A stretch of DNA of 64,000 nt from NCBI GenBank assembly GCA_965214475.1, contig OZ243953.1, positions 744,001 through 808,000 on the forward strand, read 5' to 3'. Below, one piece after another: positions 25,395 through 34,282 of the stretch. This DNA comes from SIRX01 sp965214475. GTDB lineage: Bacteria > Actinomycetota > Rubrobacteria > Rubrobacterales > Rubrobacteraceae. The translations under genes were made by a program, and so were the position numbers. Below the pieces are notes generated by a model, which was not told the origin of the DNA, did not search any database, and saw nothing but the letters and a program-made list of their open reading frames with translations. How positions within the stretch are numbered: the stretch's first letter is position 1; the number at the start of each line of letters is the position of its first letter.

Positions 25395-26558
25395 ATGGGA
25401 CAAAAACTAAATTGTATAAAGGTCGCAACTATATTCTCGGCGTTGGCGGTCCTGATTCTATTCGCGCCCGGGACTTCCGGGATAGCGCAGGAGGCGCCGG
25501 ACTCACCGGAGATAGAGGCGGAAGCCTGGGCGCTTCTGGACGCTTCATCGGGTACGTCTCTGGGTGGCAAGAACGCTGATAAAAGGCTCGCAACAGCGTC
25601 CACGACCAAGATCATGGCTGCGCTAGTCGTTTTGGAGGATGGAGTAGACCTGCAACGAGAGGTTATGGTTCCGGCGGAAGCCGAAGAGTTTGTCGGGGTC
25701 ACCTACAGCAATGTGGGACTTATAGCGGGCGAGCGAATAACGGTAAAAGACCTTCTAATAGCCTCGCTAGTCCCATCCGGTACCGACGCTGTGTATACGC
25801 TGGCGTACGTTGTGGGTGACGGCAGCGTCGAGAACTTCGTAGACAAGATGAACGAAAAGGCTTCCTCGATGAACCTGGAGAATACCCAGTTCGACACCCC
25901 CGCCGGCCTCGACTCACCGGATAACTACTCTAGCGCAAACGACCTGGCAGAGATGGCCTACGCCGCGATGGAGTACCCCGTGTTCAACGAGATCGTTGCC
26001 ATGACCGAACCCAAGATCAACACCCAGACCCGCGAGATACAGCTTTACACCACCAACAGCCTACTCTATTTATACCCTGTGGCAACCGGCGTAAAGACCG
26101 GAACCTCCCCCGAAGCGGGTCCGAGCCTGGTAGCCTCAGCCAAAGACGGTGGAGAATCCTACATAACAGCAATTCTGGGCGCTAGCGAAGACCAATACCG
26201 CTTCACGGCAGCAGAGATCCTGCTCGCCTACGGCTTCGAGGACTACGAGCGTCAGCCGTTGGTGAACAAAGACGAACAGTTCGAGAAGCTGGAAGTGCCC
26301 TTCCGTCGGGACGAATCCGTCGCGCTCGTGGCCGAAAAAGAGGTGGTTGGAACTGCCGGTCCCGGGCTAAAAGTCGAAAACAAAGTCAAGACCAACGAAT
26401 TGCCTGCCGAGGCGAAAGCCGGCCAAGAGGTGGGAACGGTCGAGACGGTCGTAAACGGGCAGAAGATCGGGCAGAGCCCACTCGTAACGAAAAACGGTTA
26501 CGAAGAAGCGTCGTTCTGGACCAAGACCTGGTACCGGATAAGGAGCATCTTCGAGTAG
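25395..26558 (+). CDS. D-alanyl-D-alanine carboxypeptidase-like protein (peptidase S11)
   Basis: 387 residues from the ATG at 25395, giving a clean signal peptide (NCIKVATIFSALAVLILFAPGTSG, cut near GIAQ). Motif 1 STTK is present at residues 69-72 and motif 3 KTGTSP further on. The second motif, usually SGN, reads SGT (SLVPSGTDAVYTL), so the conserved Asn is a Thr. The C terminus has a beta-rich domain and ends in an amphipathic aromatic helix (FWTKTWYRIRSIFE) like the membrane anchor of PBP5-type enzymes. It trims peptidoglycan pentapeptides outside the membrane, if active. An AT-rich gap with DnaA boxes follows. Confidence 0.9.
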   Translation: MGQKLNCIKVATIFSALAVLILFAPGTSGIAQEAPDSPEIEAEAWALLDASSGTSLGGKNADKRLATASTTKIMAALVVLEDGVDLQREVMVPAEAEEFVGVTYSNVGLIAGERITVKDLLIASLVPSGTDAVYTLAYVVGDGSVENFVDKMNEKASSMNLENTQFDTPAGLDSPDNYSSANDLAEMAYAAMEYPVFNEIVAMTEPKINTQTREIQLYTTNSLLYLYPVATGVKTGTSPEAGPSLVASAKDGGESYITAILGASEDQYRFTAAEILLAYGFEDYERQPLVNKDEQFEKLEVPFRRDESVALVAEKEVVGTAGPGLKVENKVKTNELPAEAKAGQEVGTVETVVNGQKIGQSPLVTKNGYEEASFWTKTWYRIRSIFE

Positions 26559-26907
26559 ATTCCGGCAGCTCGCGTAGGACCTGAAGAACATCTCACCGGG
26601 CCCAACAGCCAGCTTATGTTAAGTCCTTGTTACAGATATGCCACTTATCCACGGTTTTTCCTCCTTATCCACATTATATTGTGGATAACTTGCTCATAAA
26701 CCACTCAAATACACTGTATATTGTTAATCGTCCGCCAACTGCCGCGTCGACATGTAGCGCGACGTAGCAGATCCTTTGGTGTTCTTGCGATCTCTTGATC
26801 AAGGTTTCCTTCCGGTGCGAGGAGTGCAGTTTTGGGCTATGTTCTTTCGGCCTCCGTTGACCATTTAGCCTTAACGTGGCTCCAGAGCCGAACCCTGCAG
26901 AAAGGTT
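26559..26907. other. 349-base gap, AT-rich centre with DnaA boxes
   Basis: No reading frame with a ribosome site is seen. The centre (about 26610-26730) is clearly richer in A and T than its surroundings and holds three DnaA boxes listed separately. The right part up to 26907 shows nothing I can name. The flanking genes are convergent, so no gene needs a promoter here. Confidence 0.6.
26645..26688. promoter_or_regulatory. DnaA-box cluster with palindromic pair
   Basis: TTATCCACG at 26645-26653 matches the DnaA box at eight of nine positions. TTATCCACA at 26665-26673 is the perfect consensus, and its exact inverse TGTGGATAA lies at 26680-26688, six AT bases away. The pair forms a 24-bp palindrome. 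An AT-rich stretch continues to about 26730. A further near-match, inverse TTATCCACC, lies at 28564-28572. Options are a DnaA titration or regulatory site, or a displaced replication origin. Confidence 0.65.
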
Positions 26908-28449
26908 TCATCTCGAAGTTGCCGTCGGGTTCTCTGAACGGTCATCGGGTGAAGCAGCGATATTCTCGATCAGGTTTTGGGCTCGCCAGCGACTGAAATT
27001 CCAGGTACGCCAGTCAGAAGTCCGTGATTTGTAGCGATCTACTACGAACTCTCGTAGTGTTGGACCTTTTGTTGGGCGCTCCTTGCCCGAGGGCGTAACC
27101 AATACGTCTTCGTAAAGAGGCTCGTCCCCAATCCTGGGCAGCGCACCCACCAGAACAGGTGCGGCGTCGGCGCTGAGGGTGGTCAGATAATATGGGTCGA
27201 AGCGCGCCCCGTTTTCCATACGGCTCAGGTTAGTTCGCGCGATGACGGCATCTGGGTTCACGACATTAAGGAGGATCACTGCGGCAAACCCCGAAAGGAG
27301 GGCGCCGTAAGCGAAGCGGTTGTGACGGTCTCGCAGTAGCATCGTCATTGCGAACCATGACAAGACTATGGCGAGCCAGATCATGAAGGCTGTCGTGTAG
27401 AATCGGAGTTCCGTAAGGCCGAACTCCTGAAGGTAGAGCCACATTCGGTAGAAAGCCGAGGCCGTTATTATCAGGAGCAATGTTAGAAGGGAACCCGCGA
27501 GGACTTTGAAAAGCCTTTCGTGGGCACGGTTTCCGGAGCGGAATATCCAGTGGGTGAGGAGTAGCAGGGGCAAGACGAGCGCCGTCACGGTTGTCAGCTC
27601 AAAGAATCCCCGGCGGGCGTACTCGGAGTAGGTCAACTCTGAAGCAGAGATCTCCCCCAGGCCACCGAAGAGATAACCAACCTGAACCACCACAAACGCC
27701 AGGAAGAGAACGTTCAGCAATCCGAGTGCTATTCCGACCTCCACAGCACCGAGTGACAATCTTTCCGGACGACCAGCAGAAGTCCAGCTAGGCTCACTGC
27801 CGAGCAAGACGAGCCGGAGAAGCCCGGCGGAGATCCAGGCGAGAAATCCTGCGAGTAAGATATGACCGAAAATTTCGTCCAGGCTAAAGTCGAACACGCT
27901 CCGCACCAACCCCTCGAAGACGGCGTCAGCCGCTACAAAGAGACTTCCAAAGATCAGCAATAGCGGGGTGGCTATCAGCAGACCTCGGGTCACCGCGAGC
28001 GCCGACCGCCAGCGACCGTGCGCCACCTGCCGCCACTCCACATCCTTCAACGCAGCGGGGACGGGACCTGCAACCGCACAGAGACCCGTGTACAACCCGC
28101 CAAGAACGTATTCGGAAACTCCGGACAATTTCAGGCTACCCTGGCGAGCCCGGGTAGCAGCCAACGAGAGCGCTACGAGTACCGTCGAGACGTTCAAAAA
28201 GACCAGCATCGGCGCTGCGCGCCAGGCGACAAAGGAGGCGAAGAGCACAACTAGCGGCGTCAACCACCACTCCCCATCTTTCAGCCCAGGACCTCCCAGA
28301 CGCACGAGCACGGCGGCGGATGAGATCAGCGCCGCGACCCAGATCAAGGCATTGACTCCCCACGGCGTCGCCCGCAACAGCCCGTCTCCCAGAAGACCTA
28401 GAGCGAACGCCGTCCCCAGAACGCAAAGTCCCAGCTTTGTTCGGTCCAT
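26908..28449 (-). CDS. DUF4173 polytopic membrane protein
   Basis: 513 residues with about 12 hydrophobic segments and a short soluble C terminus. The DUF4173 signature YSEYARRGFFELTTVTALVL (about 275-295) and VVNPDAVIARTNLSR are intact. The function of the family is unknown; it is usually placed in the inner membrane. The last 100 residues (from MENGARFDPYYLTTLS) should lie outside the membrane. It is flanked by the DnaA-box gap downstream and an MFS gene upstream on the same strand. Confidence 0.9.
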   Translation of the reverse strand: MDRTKLGLCVLGTAFALGLLGDGLLRATPWGVNALIWVAALISSAAVLVRLGGPGLKDGEWWLTPLVVLFASFVAWRAAPMLVFLNVSTVLVALSLAATRARQGSLKLSGVSEYVLGGLYTGLCAVAGPVPAALKDVEWRQVAHGRWRSALAVTRGLLIATPLLLIFGSLFVAADAVFEGLVRSVFDFSLDEIFGHILLAGFLAWISAGLLRLVLLGSEPSWTSAGRPERLSLGAVEVGIALGLLNVLFLAFVVVQVGYLFGGLGEISASELTYSEYARRGFFELTTVTALVLPLLLLTHWIFRSGNRAHERLFKVLAGSLLTLLLIITASAFYRMWLYLQEFGLTELRFYTTAFMIWLAIVLSWFAMTMLLRDRHNRFAYGALLSGFAAVILLNVVNPDAVIARTNLSRMENGARFDPYYLTTLSADAAPVLVGALPRIGDEPLYEDVLVTPSGKERPTKGPTLREFVVDRYKSRTSDWRTWNFSRWRAQNLIENIAASPDDRSENPTATSR

Positions 28450-28681
28450 TTCGCAGCCTCCTACATTGCTCGCGTCTCGGTAGAGAGCAGCCTAACAACC
28501 GCAGATAACAGGAAAGGCCACAAATGAATTAAGCGTTTGGAAAGTCGGCGAAGATCTAGCATCGGTGGATAACAAACTGTAATTTTCAGCGACGATCCGC
28601 TAGATGCTACTCACCCAAGATGCTCTCGAAAGAGTAGCCAGCTCTCGGGTGCAACACCCGCGAGGTGCAAACGGCTGGGGC

Positions 28682-29878
28682 TCAGCGGATTATGGTGATG
28701 GTGAAGACGAAGGTGATGAGGGCAAGGGCGGCGGCGGCGAGGTAGGCACCGGTAAGGCCAATAGGAACGGCGAGGGTCGCCATAAAGAGCGGACCTATAG
28801 TCTGGCCGATGCGTAGGATCATGCCGTTCACCGAGAGGAAGGCGCCACGGTTATCTGCGGGCGCAACCTCGTTCAGGAGAGAGAAGATATTGGGGATGTT
28901 AATGCCGTTGGCGACGCCGAGCAAAGCGACGGAGACGATCAGCAGTGGCAGAATCGGCACAACAGCAGCAACTACCAGCCCCGCAGCATAGAGTAGAAAG
29001 GCGAACTTGAGGAGCATCTTCTCCTGAAATCGTCCGGTAAGGCGGCCTAGCTGTGAAGAAGTCAGGGCGGTGGTGAGTGAGGCGCCGGAGAGAATAAGCC
29101 CTATAACGTAGGTAGGAGCATCAAAGCGGTCGTTCATCAGTATGGGCAGATAGGCGAGTTGGGCGCCGAAGAGAAGTATGAATGAGACTAGCGAAGCCAC
29201 GAAGACTCCGAGTACCCTAGGATTTTTTAGGGGGGGCCAGAGGTTGCCGAAGACGTCGCCAAAAAATTCTTTGAGCCCCTTATCGTTGACCGGCTCCGGG
29301 TTGTGCAGGGAGAAGAGCACCACGAAGGCAACGGGAATCGCAAGAAATGCCAACAGGAACGGGTAGAACCAGCCGAAGGTCGCCAGCAGGCCCCCAATAC
29401 CAGGGTAGGTCGCCGTGCCGGTAGAGAGGACGCTGGAGTTATAGCCGAGGGCGGCAGAGCGCTCGCGGCCATCGTAGATGTCCCCGATCACGGTGACGTT
29501 CAAAGTGCCCAGGGCGGCGGCCCCCATGCCCTGAATAAACCTCAAGAAGAGGAGCATATCGAAGCTGGTGGCGAAGGCACACAGGCCACCGGCGATGCCG
29601 AAGAGGATCAGTGCCGGCGTCAGGATGGACTTCCGTCCGTAGCGATCGGACATGATGCCCAAAACCGGCGTCAGAACGATACCGGGTAGGGTAAAGAAAG
29701 TGATCAGGAGTCCAACCTGCCCACTGCTTATGTCGAACTCTTGTATTACCCTCGGGAACGCCGGAGTAATGCTGGTAACACCGAGAACAGCCATTAGAGT
29801 AATGCCGAAGAGGACGTGCAGGTTGTGGTCTTTATAGACCTTGCGGGTTCCGCTTTCGTTCTCAGGCTCTTTAGACAC
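28682..29878 (-). CDS. MFS transporter, drug-efflux-like
   Basis: 398 residues from the GTG at 29878; a longer frame would run back into the Nudix gene and is unlikely. Twelve hydrophobic segments. Signature segments are GIMSDRYGRKSILTPAL after helix 2 and GVTSITPAFPRVIQEFDIS at helix 1, similar to TetA/Bcr-type DHA1 efflux proteins. The start region lies 47 bases downstream of the Nudix stop, so both genes may share a message. The substrate is unknown. Confidence 0.9.
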   Translation of the reverse strand: MSKEPENESGTRKVYKDHNLHVLFGITLMAVLGVTSITPAFPRVIQEFDISSGQVGLLITFFTLPGIVLTPVLGIMSDRYGRKSILTPALILFGIAGGLCAFATSFDMLLFLRFIQGMGAAALGTLNVTVIGDIYDGRERSAALGYNSSVLSTGTATYPGIGGLLATFGWFYPFLLAFLAIPVAFVVLFSLHNPEPVNDKGLKEFFGDVFGNLWPPLKNPRVLGVFVASLVSFILLFGAQLAYLPILMNDRFDAPTYVIGLILSGASLTTALTSSQLGRLTGRFQEKMLLKFAFLLYAAGLVVAAVVPILPLLIVSVALLGVANGINIPNIFSLLNEVAPADNRGAFLSVNGMILRIGQTIGPLFMATLAVPIGLTGAYLAAAALALITFVFTITIIR

Positions 29879-29925
29879 GACGCGTAACTCTACCAGCTTG
29901 CATGTAGTTCGGGGGCGAGCTTTTA

Positions 29926-30618
29926 CTACACCGGTGGTTGGGCGGAAGGCTTCCATCCGAGCCTGGAGAGCAATGCCGCGGTCATGGCGGCGGTCGCGCC
30001 CCATACTTCGTAGCCCGCCACAGCGAAGACCGGAACTTCGTACTCACGACCGTCCCTGGTCCAGAGTACCTTCTGGAAGTTGCTTGACGATAGTAGATCC
30101 CGGAGCGGCACAGTAAAGACCTCCTCGACCTCACGCGGGTCTATCGTGAACTCCGCTTCGTGGGGTAGGAGGCCGACGTAGGGGCTCACGCGAAAGTTCG
30201 AGGGCGGAATGTACATTTCTTCCAGCTCTCCGATCACCTCTACCATCTCCCGGCCCAGGTCTATCTCTTCTTTGGCTTCGCGCAGCGCAGTATTCAGGAG
30301 AGAGTCGTCACCCGGTTCCAGGCTGCCGCCGGGAAAGGAGATCTGGCCGGCATGGTCGTTCAGGTGACCCTTGCGGACCGTATAGACGATCTCTACCCCC
30401 TCCGGGTCCAGCAACAGAGGAACGAGCACCGCCGCCCGGCGCGCGTTTCCATCCGATGGCGGAATGCGACGGGCCAATTGCTCTCCGGTCTCGACGTCTA
30501 CCGGAGAGAAACTCTCGTAGACGCTGCGCCAGTTCTCCAACGGTTGGCCCAAGGCCTTGCGGAGCAGTGCGGAGAAGTCCTCTGGATCACCGGTTAATTT
30601 TTCTTGTAACTCATTCAC
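29926..30618 (-). CDS. Nudix hydrolase, CoA pyrophosphatase type
   Basis: 230 residues from the GTG at 30618. The Nudix box GGSLEPGDDSLLNTALREAK and following EEIDL is complete, and directly ahead of it is GHLNDHAGQISFPGG, the extended signature of CoA and CoA-derivative pyrophosphatases (NudL, UPF0035). It hydrolyses CoA or oxidised CoA to phosphopantetheine and ADP. An ATG start further upstream would extend it by eleven residues but has no better ribosome site. It is followed by the MFS gene and preceded by the mscS pseudogene. Confidence 0.93.
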   Translation of the reverse strand: MNELQEKLTGDPEDFSALLRKALGQPLENWRSVYESFSPVDVETGEQLARRIPPSDGNARRAAVLVPLLLDPEGVEIVYTVRKGHLNDHAGQISFPGGSLEPGDDSLLNTALREAKEEIDLGREMVEVIGELEEMYIPPSNFRVSPYVGLLPHEAEFTIDPREVEEVFTVPLRDLLSSSNFQKVLWTRDGREYEVPVFAVAGYEVWGATAAMTAALLSRLGWKPSAQPPV

Positions 30619-30683
30619 GAGGCTAATGATAGACCATCGCCCACCGGGCAAAAGAGAACGCGGCTACTCACGGTCGAGAGCAG

Positions 30684-31791
30684 TCAGTTGGAAGAGCTTC
30701 CGCCTTCTTTGCCGGAAATTTCAGTACTGGGGCCGCCACCATTGCCATTCGGGCTGTCCATAGACTGAATCGTGCGGATAGGGAACGGGATCTCGATCCC
30801 TTCTCGTCCGTAGCGTCGGTGAAGACGTTTAATGAACTCGTGCTTGATCAGGTACTGATTCACGATCTCGGTGATCTGCATGATCATGGTGAAGTCTATG
30901 CTGAAGTCGCCAAAGTTGTTGTACCGGATAAACGGCTCTTCCTAGGAGATTCCGCCCTCGATCTCCGTCATGATCTCCGTCGCTACCTCGACGCTGACCC
31001 TCTCTACATGTTCCAGGTCGCTCGCGTAGCTCACACCTACCGGTATAAGCACCGACATCTGCTGTTCCGGCTGATAGTAATTCGTGACGATGGACGAAGA
31101 AGGCTGCGAGTTGGGAACGATGATCATGTTATTCGGCAAAGACCGGATCGTCGTGTTACGCCACGAGATGTCCTCCACGTAGCCCTGCTCACCCGAGCTA
31201 AGCTGTACGAAATCATTCGGCCGGAGCTGCTTAGAGAGGATTATGACGATACCCGCAAAGAGGTTGGCGAGTGTCTCCTGCAGCGCTAACGCCACGACCA
31301 GGTCTCCAACACCCAGCGCTCCTAGAACCGGGGTGATTGCGTAGCCTAGACTTTGCATAATGATGAGCCCGGCTATTATCGCGATGATGATTCGGGTCAG
31401 GTTGGTGATTAGAGAAGAGGATGGCAGCCCCCGAACCTGGTTGAAGTAGAGCCGGATAAACCCGGCGGCGATCCTCGCCAACACCGCAGCAATTGTAATG
31501 GTAAACAGTATCAAGAGTATGTTCTTGAACAGGCCCGCGAGTGTCTCGTCTATATTGCGCCGCAGGACGACAAAGTAGATGCTGGCAAGCGCGAACCAGA
31601 TGATCACTATGTGGCGTAGGGCGTAGATGACGATGTCGTCGTCGGTCCATTTTTCGAACCATTTGGTAGAGCCTCTTGAGCGCAATCTTCTCGAAGAGTA
31701 GCCCGATCAGGGTTCCGCCAGACACCATACCGATTGAGATCAGAAGCTGGGTCAAGGGTATGCCGTCCCAAAGTTCATTCAAATAGTCCAC
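30684..31791 (-). pseudogene. mscS: mscS-type mechanosensitive channel broken by a frameshift and an in-frame stop
   Basis: Three consecutive pieces on the minus strand together make one MscS-family protein of about 368 residues. Piece 1 (from ATG 31791) holds the first helix, LLISIGMVSGGTLIGLLFEK. The frame breaks in a run of five A (31650-31654 on the plus strand as T); removing one A joins QMVRK to WTDDDIVIYAL. Piece 2 holds the pore helices and the MscS beta domain (NDFVQLSSGEQGYVEDISWRNT). It stops at a TAG (30942-30944); the same frame continues with EEPFIRY and the C-terminal IEIPFPIRT. Two lesions make an intact channel unlikely. Confidence 0.85.
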
Positions 31792-31911
31792 TACTAGCCC
31801 ACCGTCCCAAAACCTGGTCTTGAAAAGTTCAGTCGAGAGCGCAACCCATACTCAATAAGCCCGGGCGCAACGGGCGACATAATACGCAAAAATCTTGTGG
31901 TCGTTGCAACG

Positions 31912-32346
31912 TCACTCAGCAATATTCTTCTTTGCTACGATGTTGTTCGATGAGATGCGCCCAAGTAATTCGCCTGCCACGCTGTTGCGCTCACCGTAAC
32001 TTTCGGCGAGTTCGTCCCCCATGTAGCGTCCCGCGATTCGGGTGGCCCAATAGCGGAGATCAGGATCTTCGGCAGTCAAAGTTGCTTCACCCTCGATCAA
32101 GACGAAAGCGAAAGGCGACTCCTCATCGTCTACACACAAGCTTACCCGAGGTTCGTTAGATATATTTCGGGCCTTGACTGACGCGTGCCAGGTGGTGAAG
32201 ATTACGGTGTCTTCGTCGAGATCAAACCAGACCGGCGCGACGTGCGGTCGCCCGTCGGGGCGTACGGTTGCCAAACTGCCCGTGCGGGGTCTGTCCAGTA
32301 AAAATATTTTGCGCTCCGCGGCGTTCATTTCTTGCACAGGCCTCAT
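31912..32346 (-). CDS. Pyridoxamine-phosphate-oxidase-fold flavoprotein, F420/FMN-dependent type
   Basis: 144 residues, single split-barrel domain. RTGSLATVRPDGRPHVAPVWFDLD is the typical opening of PPOX class F420-dependent enzymes, and TTWHASVKARNISNEPRVSLCVDDE is the cofactor-loop segment. Actinobacterial relatives reduce small substrates with F420H2 or bind FMN or heme. The cofactor cannot be told here. It is downstream of nothing on its strand until the mscS pseudogene, 120 bases further, and divergent from the 105-residue unknown gene. Confidence 0.87.
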   Translation of the reverse strand: MRPVQEMNAAERKIFLLDRPRTGSLATVRPDGRPHVAPVWFDLDEDTVIFTTWHASVKARNISNEPRVSLCVDDEESPFAFVLIEGEATLTAEDPDLRYWATRIAGRYMGDELAESYGERNSVAGELLGRISSNNIVAKKNIAE

Positions 32347-32523
32347 TGTCTCAAGGCCTCCGGTCTCGGGAAACCCTCGCTTTTCGGCTACGGGAAAGCC
32401 TGTTTTTCGAGATCCGATTGGCCGCCGCTCCTGAGCTGAGTAAGTGTCAACACTACAGTCAGGAGACTTACGATGCTAACCTTGCAGGTGTGACAGCAAA
32501 ACACGACACGGGGAGGGATTCAA

Positions 32524-32841
32524 ATGGCGTATAGCGTGATGGTGTGGTTGGTGGACCCGGGGGAGTACCCGCAACAGGAACTCGAAGAGACGAGAGCCGC
32601 CGACCCCGAGGAAGCCTCCGGCGCCTCAACGGGTTCAAATATAGGCTACGCTCTGCCCCGCATGGTCTACGGTGTCTACGAGAGCCAGGAAGACGCCGAG
32701 CAGGCTCTCTTCAAGATCTCCAACGACCTGCAAGGCAACAAGCCGTTGAGGATATCGGCGCAGGCCAGCAGGGTGTGGCTGATCCCGGCGGACCGGGTAC
32801 ATTACGTAGTCTGCGAAGAAGTCGAGCGCCCGAAAGACTGA
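32524..32841 (+). CDS. Small soluble protein, unknown
   Basis: 105 residues from an ATG behind GGGGAGGG. The first half is acidic with a flexible Glu/Ala/Ser-rich part (EETRAADPEEASGASTG); the second half is compact (PRMVYGVYESQEDAEQALFKI and SRVWLIPADRVHYVVCEEVE), possibly an alpha/beta fold of the ferredoxin or SPOR kind. No family recognised. It has its own hairpin terminator and faces the convergent BrkB gene. Good codon use and ribosome site make it a real gene. Confidence 0.75.
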   Translation: MAYSVMVWLVDPGEYPQQELEETRAADPEEASGASTGSNIGYALPRMVYGVYESQEDAEQALFKISNDLQGNKPLRISAQASRVWLIPADRVHYVVCEEVERPKD

Positions 32842-32855
32842 TCCAAACAGGCACC

Positions 32856-32893
32856 ACAGAAGAGGGGACTTGGTCTTGAGTCTTCTCTTCTGT
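32856..32893. terminator. Bidirectional hairpin between convergent genes
   Basis: ACAGAAGAGGGGACT pairs with AGTCTTCTCTTCTGT over 15 positions (two of them G-U in the plus-strand RNA), with an eight-base loop. It lies between the convergent 105-residue gene and brkB. A T tract is lacking on both sides. Confidence 0.7.
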
Positions 32894-32919
32894 AATTCGT
32901 CCCAAGGCTCTAAGCTAGG

Positions 32920-33810
32920 TCAGCCCTCGTCGTTAGAGTCGGACTTCCCTTCGGAGTTCTGTTGGCCGGAAGACTGTTGATTGTCGTCTTCACCCTCGAC
33001 GACGCGGTAGGTTTCAGCGTTGATCTCAGCCCCGAACAACAGGATCATCGCCGTGATAAAGAAGTACAACAGCAGTACGATGACCGAGGCCAACGCGCCA
33101 TAGGTCGCGCTGTAGCTGGAGAAGTTTGCCACGTAGAATGAGAACGCGAGAGAGGCGAGGATCCAGACGATCACCGCGATTAGCGCCCCCGGCGTTACAA
33201 AGCGAAACGGCTGCTTGTAGTTCGGGAACAACCAGTAGATAAGGGCTACAGAGAACATGACCAATAATATGGCGACGGGTATGCGGGCGTAGGTCCACAC
33301 GGTCGTAAAGATACTACCCAGGCCCACCGCCGAGACTATCGGTTCAACGAGCGACGGACCCATGAACAAGAGCGTCGCGGAGGTTATCAACAGCGCCGCC
33401 AGTATCAGGGCATAGAGGATGGAAAGTGGGAACTTTTTCCAGCCGGGCCGGTCTTCCACATCATAGGCGACGTTCATGGAGTGCATGATCATCCGGACCC
33501 CTCCGGAGGCCGACCAGAGCGCCACGATGACACCGACCGACATTATTCCCCCACTGGAGCTGCTCTGGACATTCTTTACTATGTCCTCGACCATCGTGTA
33601 GGCGCTACCGGGCATCACTGCTTCCGACTGCTTGAGTATAAAGTCGAAGACGCTGGAGAGCTGCAAAAACCCCATCAAGGCTATAAGGAAAATTATGAAC
33701 GGGAATAACGAGAAGAAGACCTGATAAGCAACCGCTGCTGAGTAGGTCGCCAGATCATCGTCGCCGAATTCCTTGCCCGCACGCTTCATTGCCGTAAAGA
33801 ACTTAGACAT
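32920..33810 (-). CDS. YihY/BrkB-family inner membrane protein
   Basis: 296 residues. Family signature AAVAYQVFFSLFPFIIFLIALMG near the N terminus, then six membrane segments and the ASGGVRMIMHSMNVAYDVEDRPGWKK block. C-terminal tail is acidic and glutamine/serine-rich. The ATG at 33810 follows GGAGGTGG. The family was once annotated as RNase BN; it is now seen as an envelope protein of unclear role, sometimes linked to serum resistance or transport. Confidence 0.93.
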   Translation of the reverse strand: MSKFFTAMKRAGKEFGDDDLATYSAAVAYQVFFSLFPFIIFLIALMGFLQLSSVFDFILKQSEAVMPGSAYTMVEDIVKNVQSSSSGGIMSVGVIVALWSASGGVRMIMHSMNVAYDVEDRPGWKKFPLSILYALILAALLITSATLLFMGPSLVEPIVSAVGLGSIFTTVWTYARIPVAILLVMFSVALIYWLFPNYKQPFRFVTPGALIAVIVWILASLAFSFYVANFSSYSATYGALASVIVLLLYFFITAMILLFGAEINAETYRVVEGEDDNQQSSGQQNSEGKSDSNDEG

Positions 33811-33992
33811 TTAAAACCACCTCCATTACCGCCTTATACCCGCCCGGCCCCTTTATTCAAACCCGGCGAAATGAAGCTTTCTAAAGAAACTTCGGAACCA
33901 CATGCACTACTGTAAATTGCGGCAATAGAGACGTACGACGGCGAAACCGTGCAATTGTTCTTGGCGTGCCATCCGGCACTGACGGCTCTGTC

Positions 33993-34253
33993 CTATACGA
34001 GTTTTTGGACTTCCGCGTTCTGCAGTTTGTCGTAAGAATCCCGGGCTATGCGGCGTTGCAGCTTCAAATACACGAGATGTCGTCTTACCTGCCGGGCAAC
34101 CAGCAGCATTTTCAGGCTCGCAATAAAGCGCTTCCAACCTTTTACCGAACTTTTGTGAAGGTTGACCTCGGTGCTGTAGTCCAGAAGCTCTTGAATGTCG
34201 GCTTCTATCTGTTTCATCTGTTCTAGAAGTTCTTCTGGACTAGATGTGTACAC
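33993..34253 (-). CDS. Small helical basic protein, unknown
   Basis: 86 residues from GTG 34253, behind GGAGG with a four-base spacing. The product is almost all helix: an acidic first third (SPEELLEQMKQIEADIQELL) and a strongly basic rest (KGWKRFIASLKMLLVARQVRRHL). It could form a coiled coil or bind nucleic acid or membrane. No family recognised. The ribosome site favours this frame over an overlapping plus-strand frame of the same length. Confidence 0.55.
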   Translation of the reverse strand: MYTSSPEELLEQMKQIEADIQELLDYSTEVNLHKSSVKGWKRFIASLKMLLVARQVRRHLVYLKLQRRIARDSYDKLQNAEVQKLV

Positions 34254-34282
34254 CCTGCCTCCATACCTTTCTCAAACCCCAT

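Noticed and set aside
26559..26907. Classical oriC
   Set aside because: Only three DnaA boxes and no dnaA, dnaN, parA, parB or rpmH nearby. Reported only as a DnaA-box cluster.
28558..28599. TAGCATC/GATGCTA inverted repeat and near-match DnaA box upstream of DUF4173
   Set aside because: Seven-base arms far apart; likely chance. The single box is mentioned only with the main cluster.
29879..30004. N-terminal extension of the MFS gene
   Set aside because: It would overlap the Nudix gene and gives an Arg-rich, non-membrane N terminus; GTG 29878 gives the normal MFS start.
31853..31883. Short GCCCG/CGGGC inverted repeat
   Set aside because: Five-base stem without a T tract is too weak to call a terminator.
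33966..34226. 86-residue plus-strand frame antisense to the small helical protein gene
   Set aside because: No ribosome site, whereas the minus-strand frame has GGAGG before GTG.
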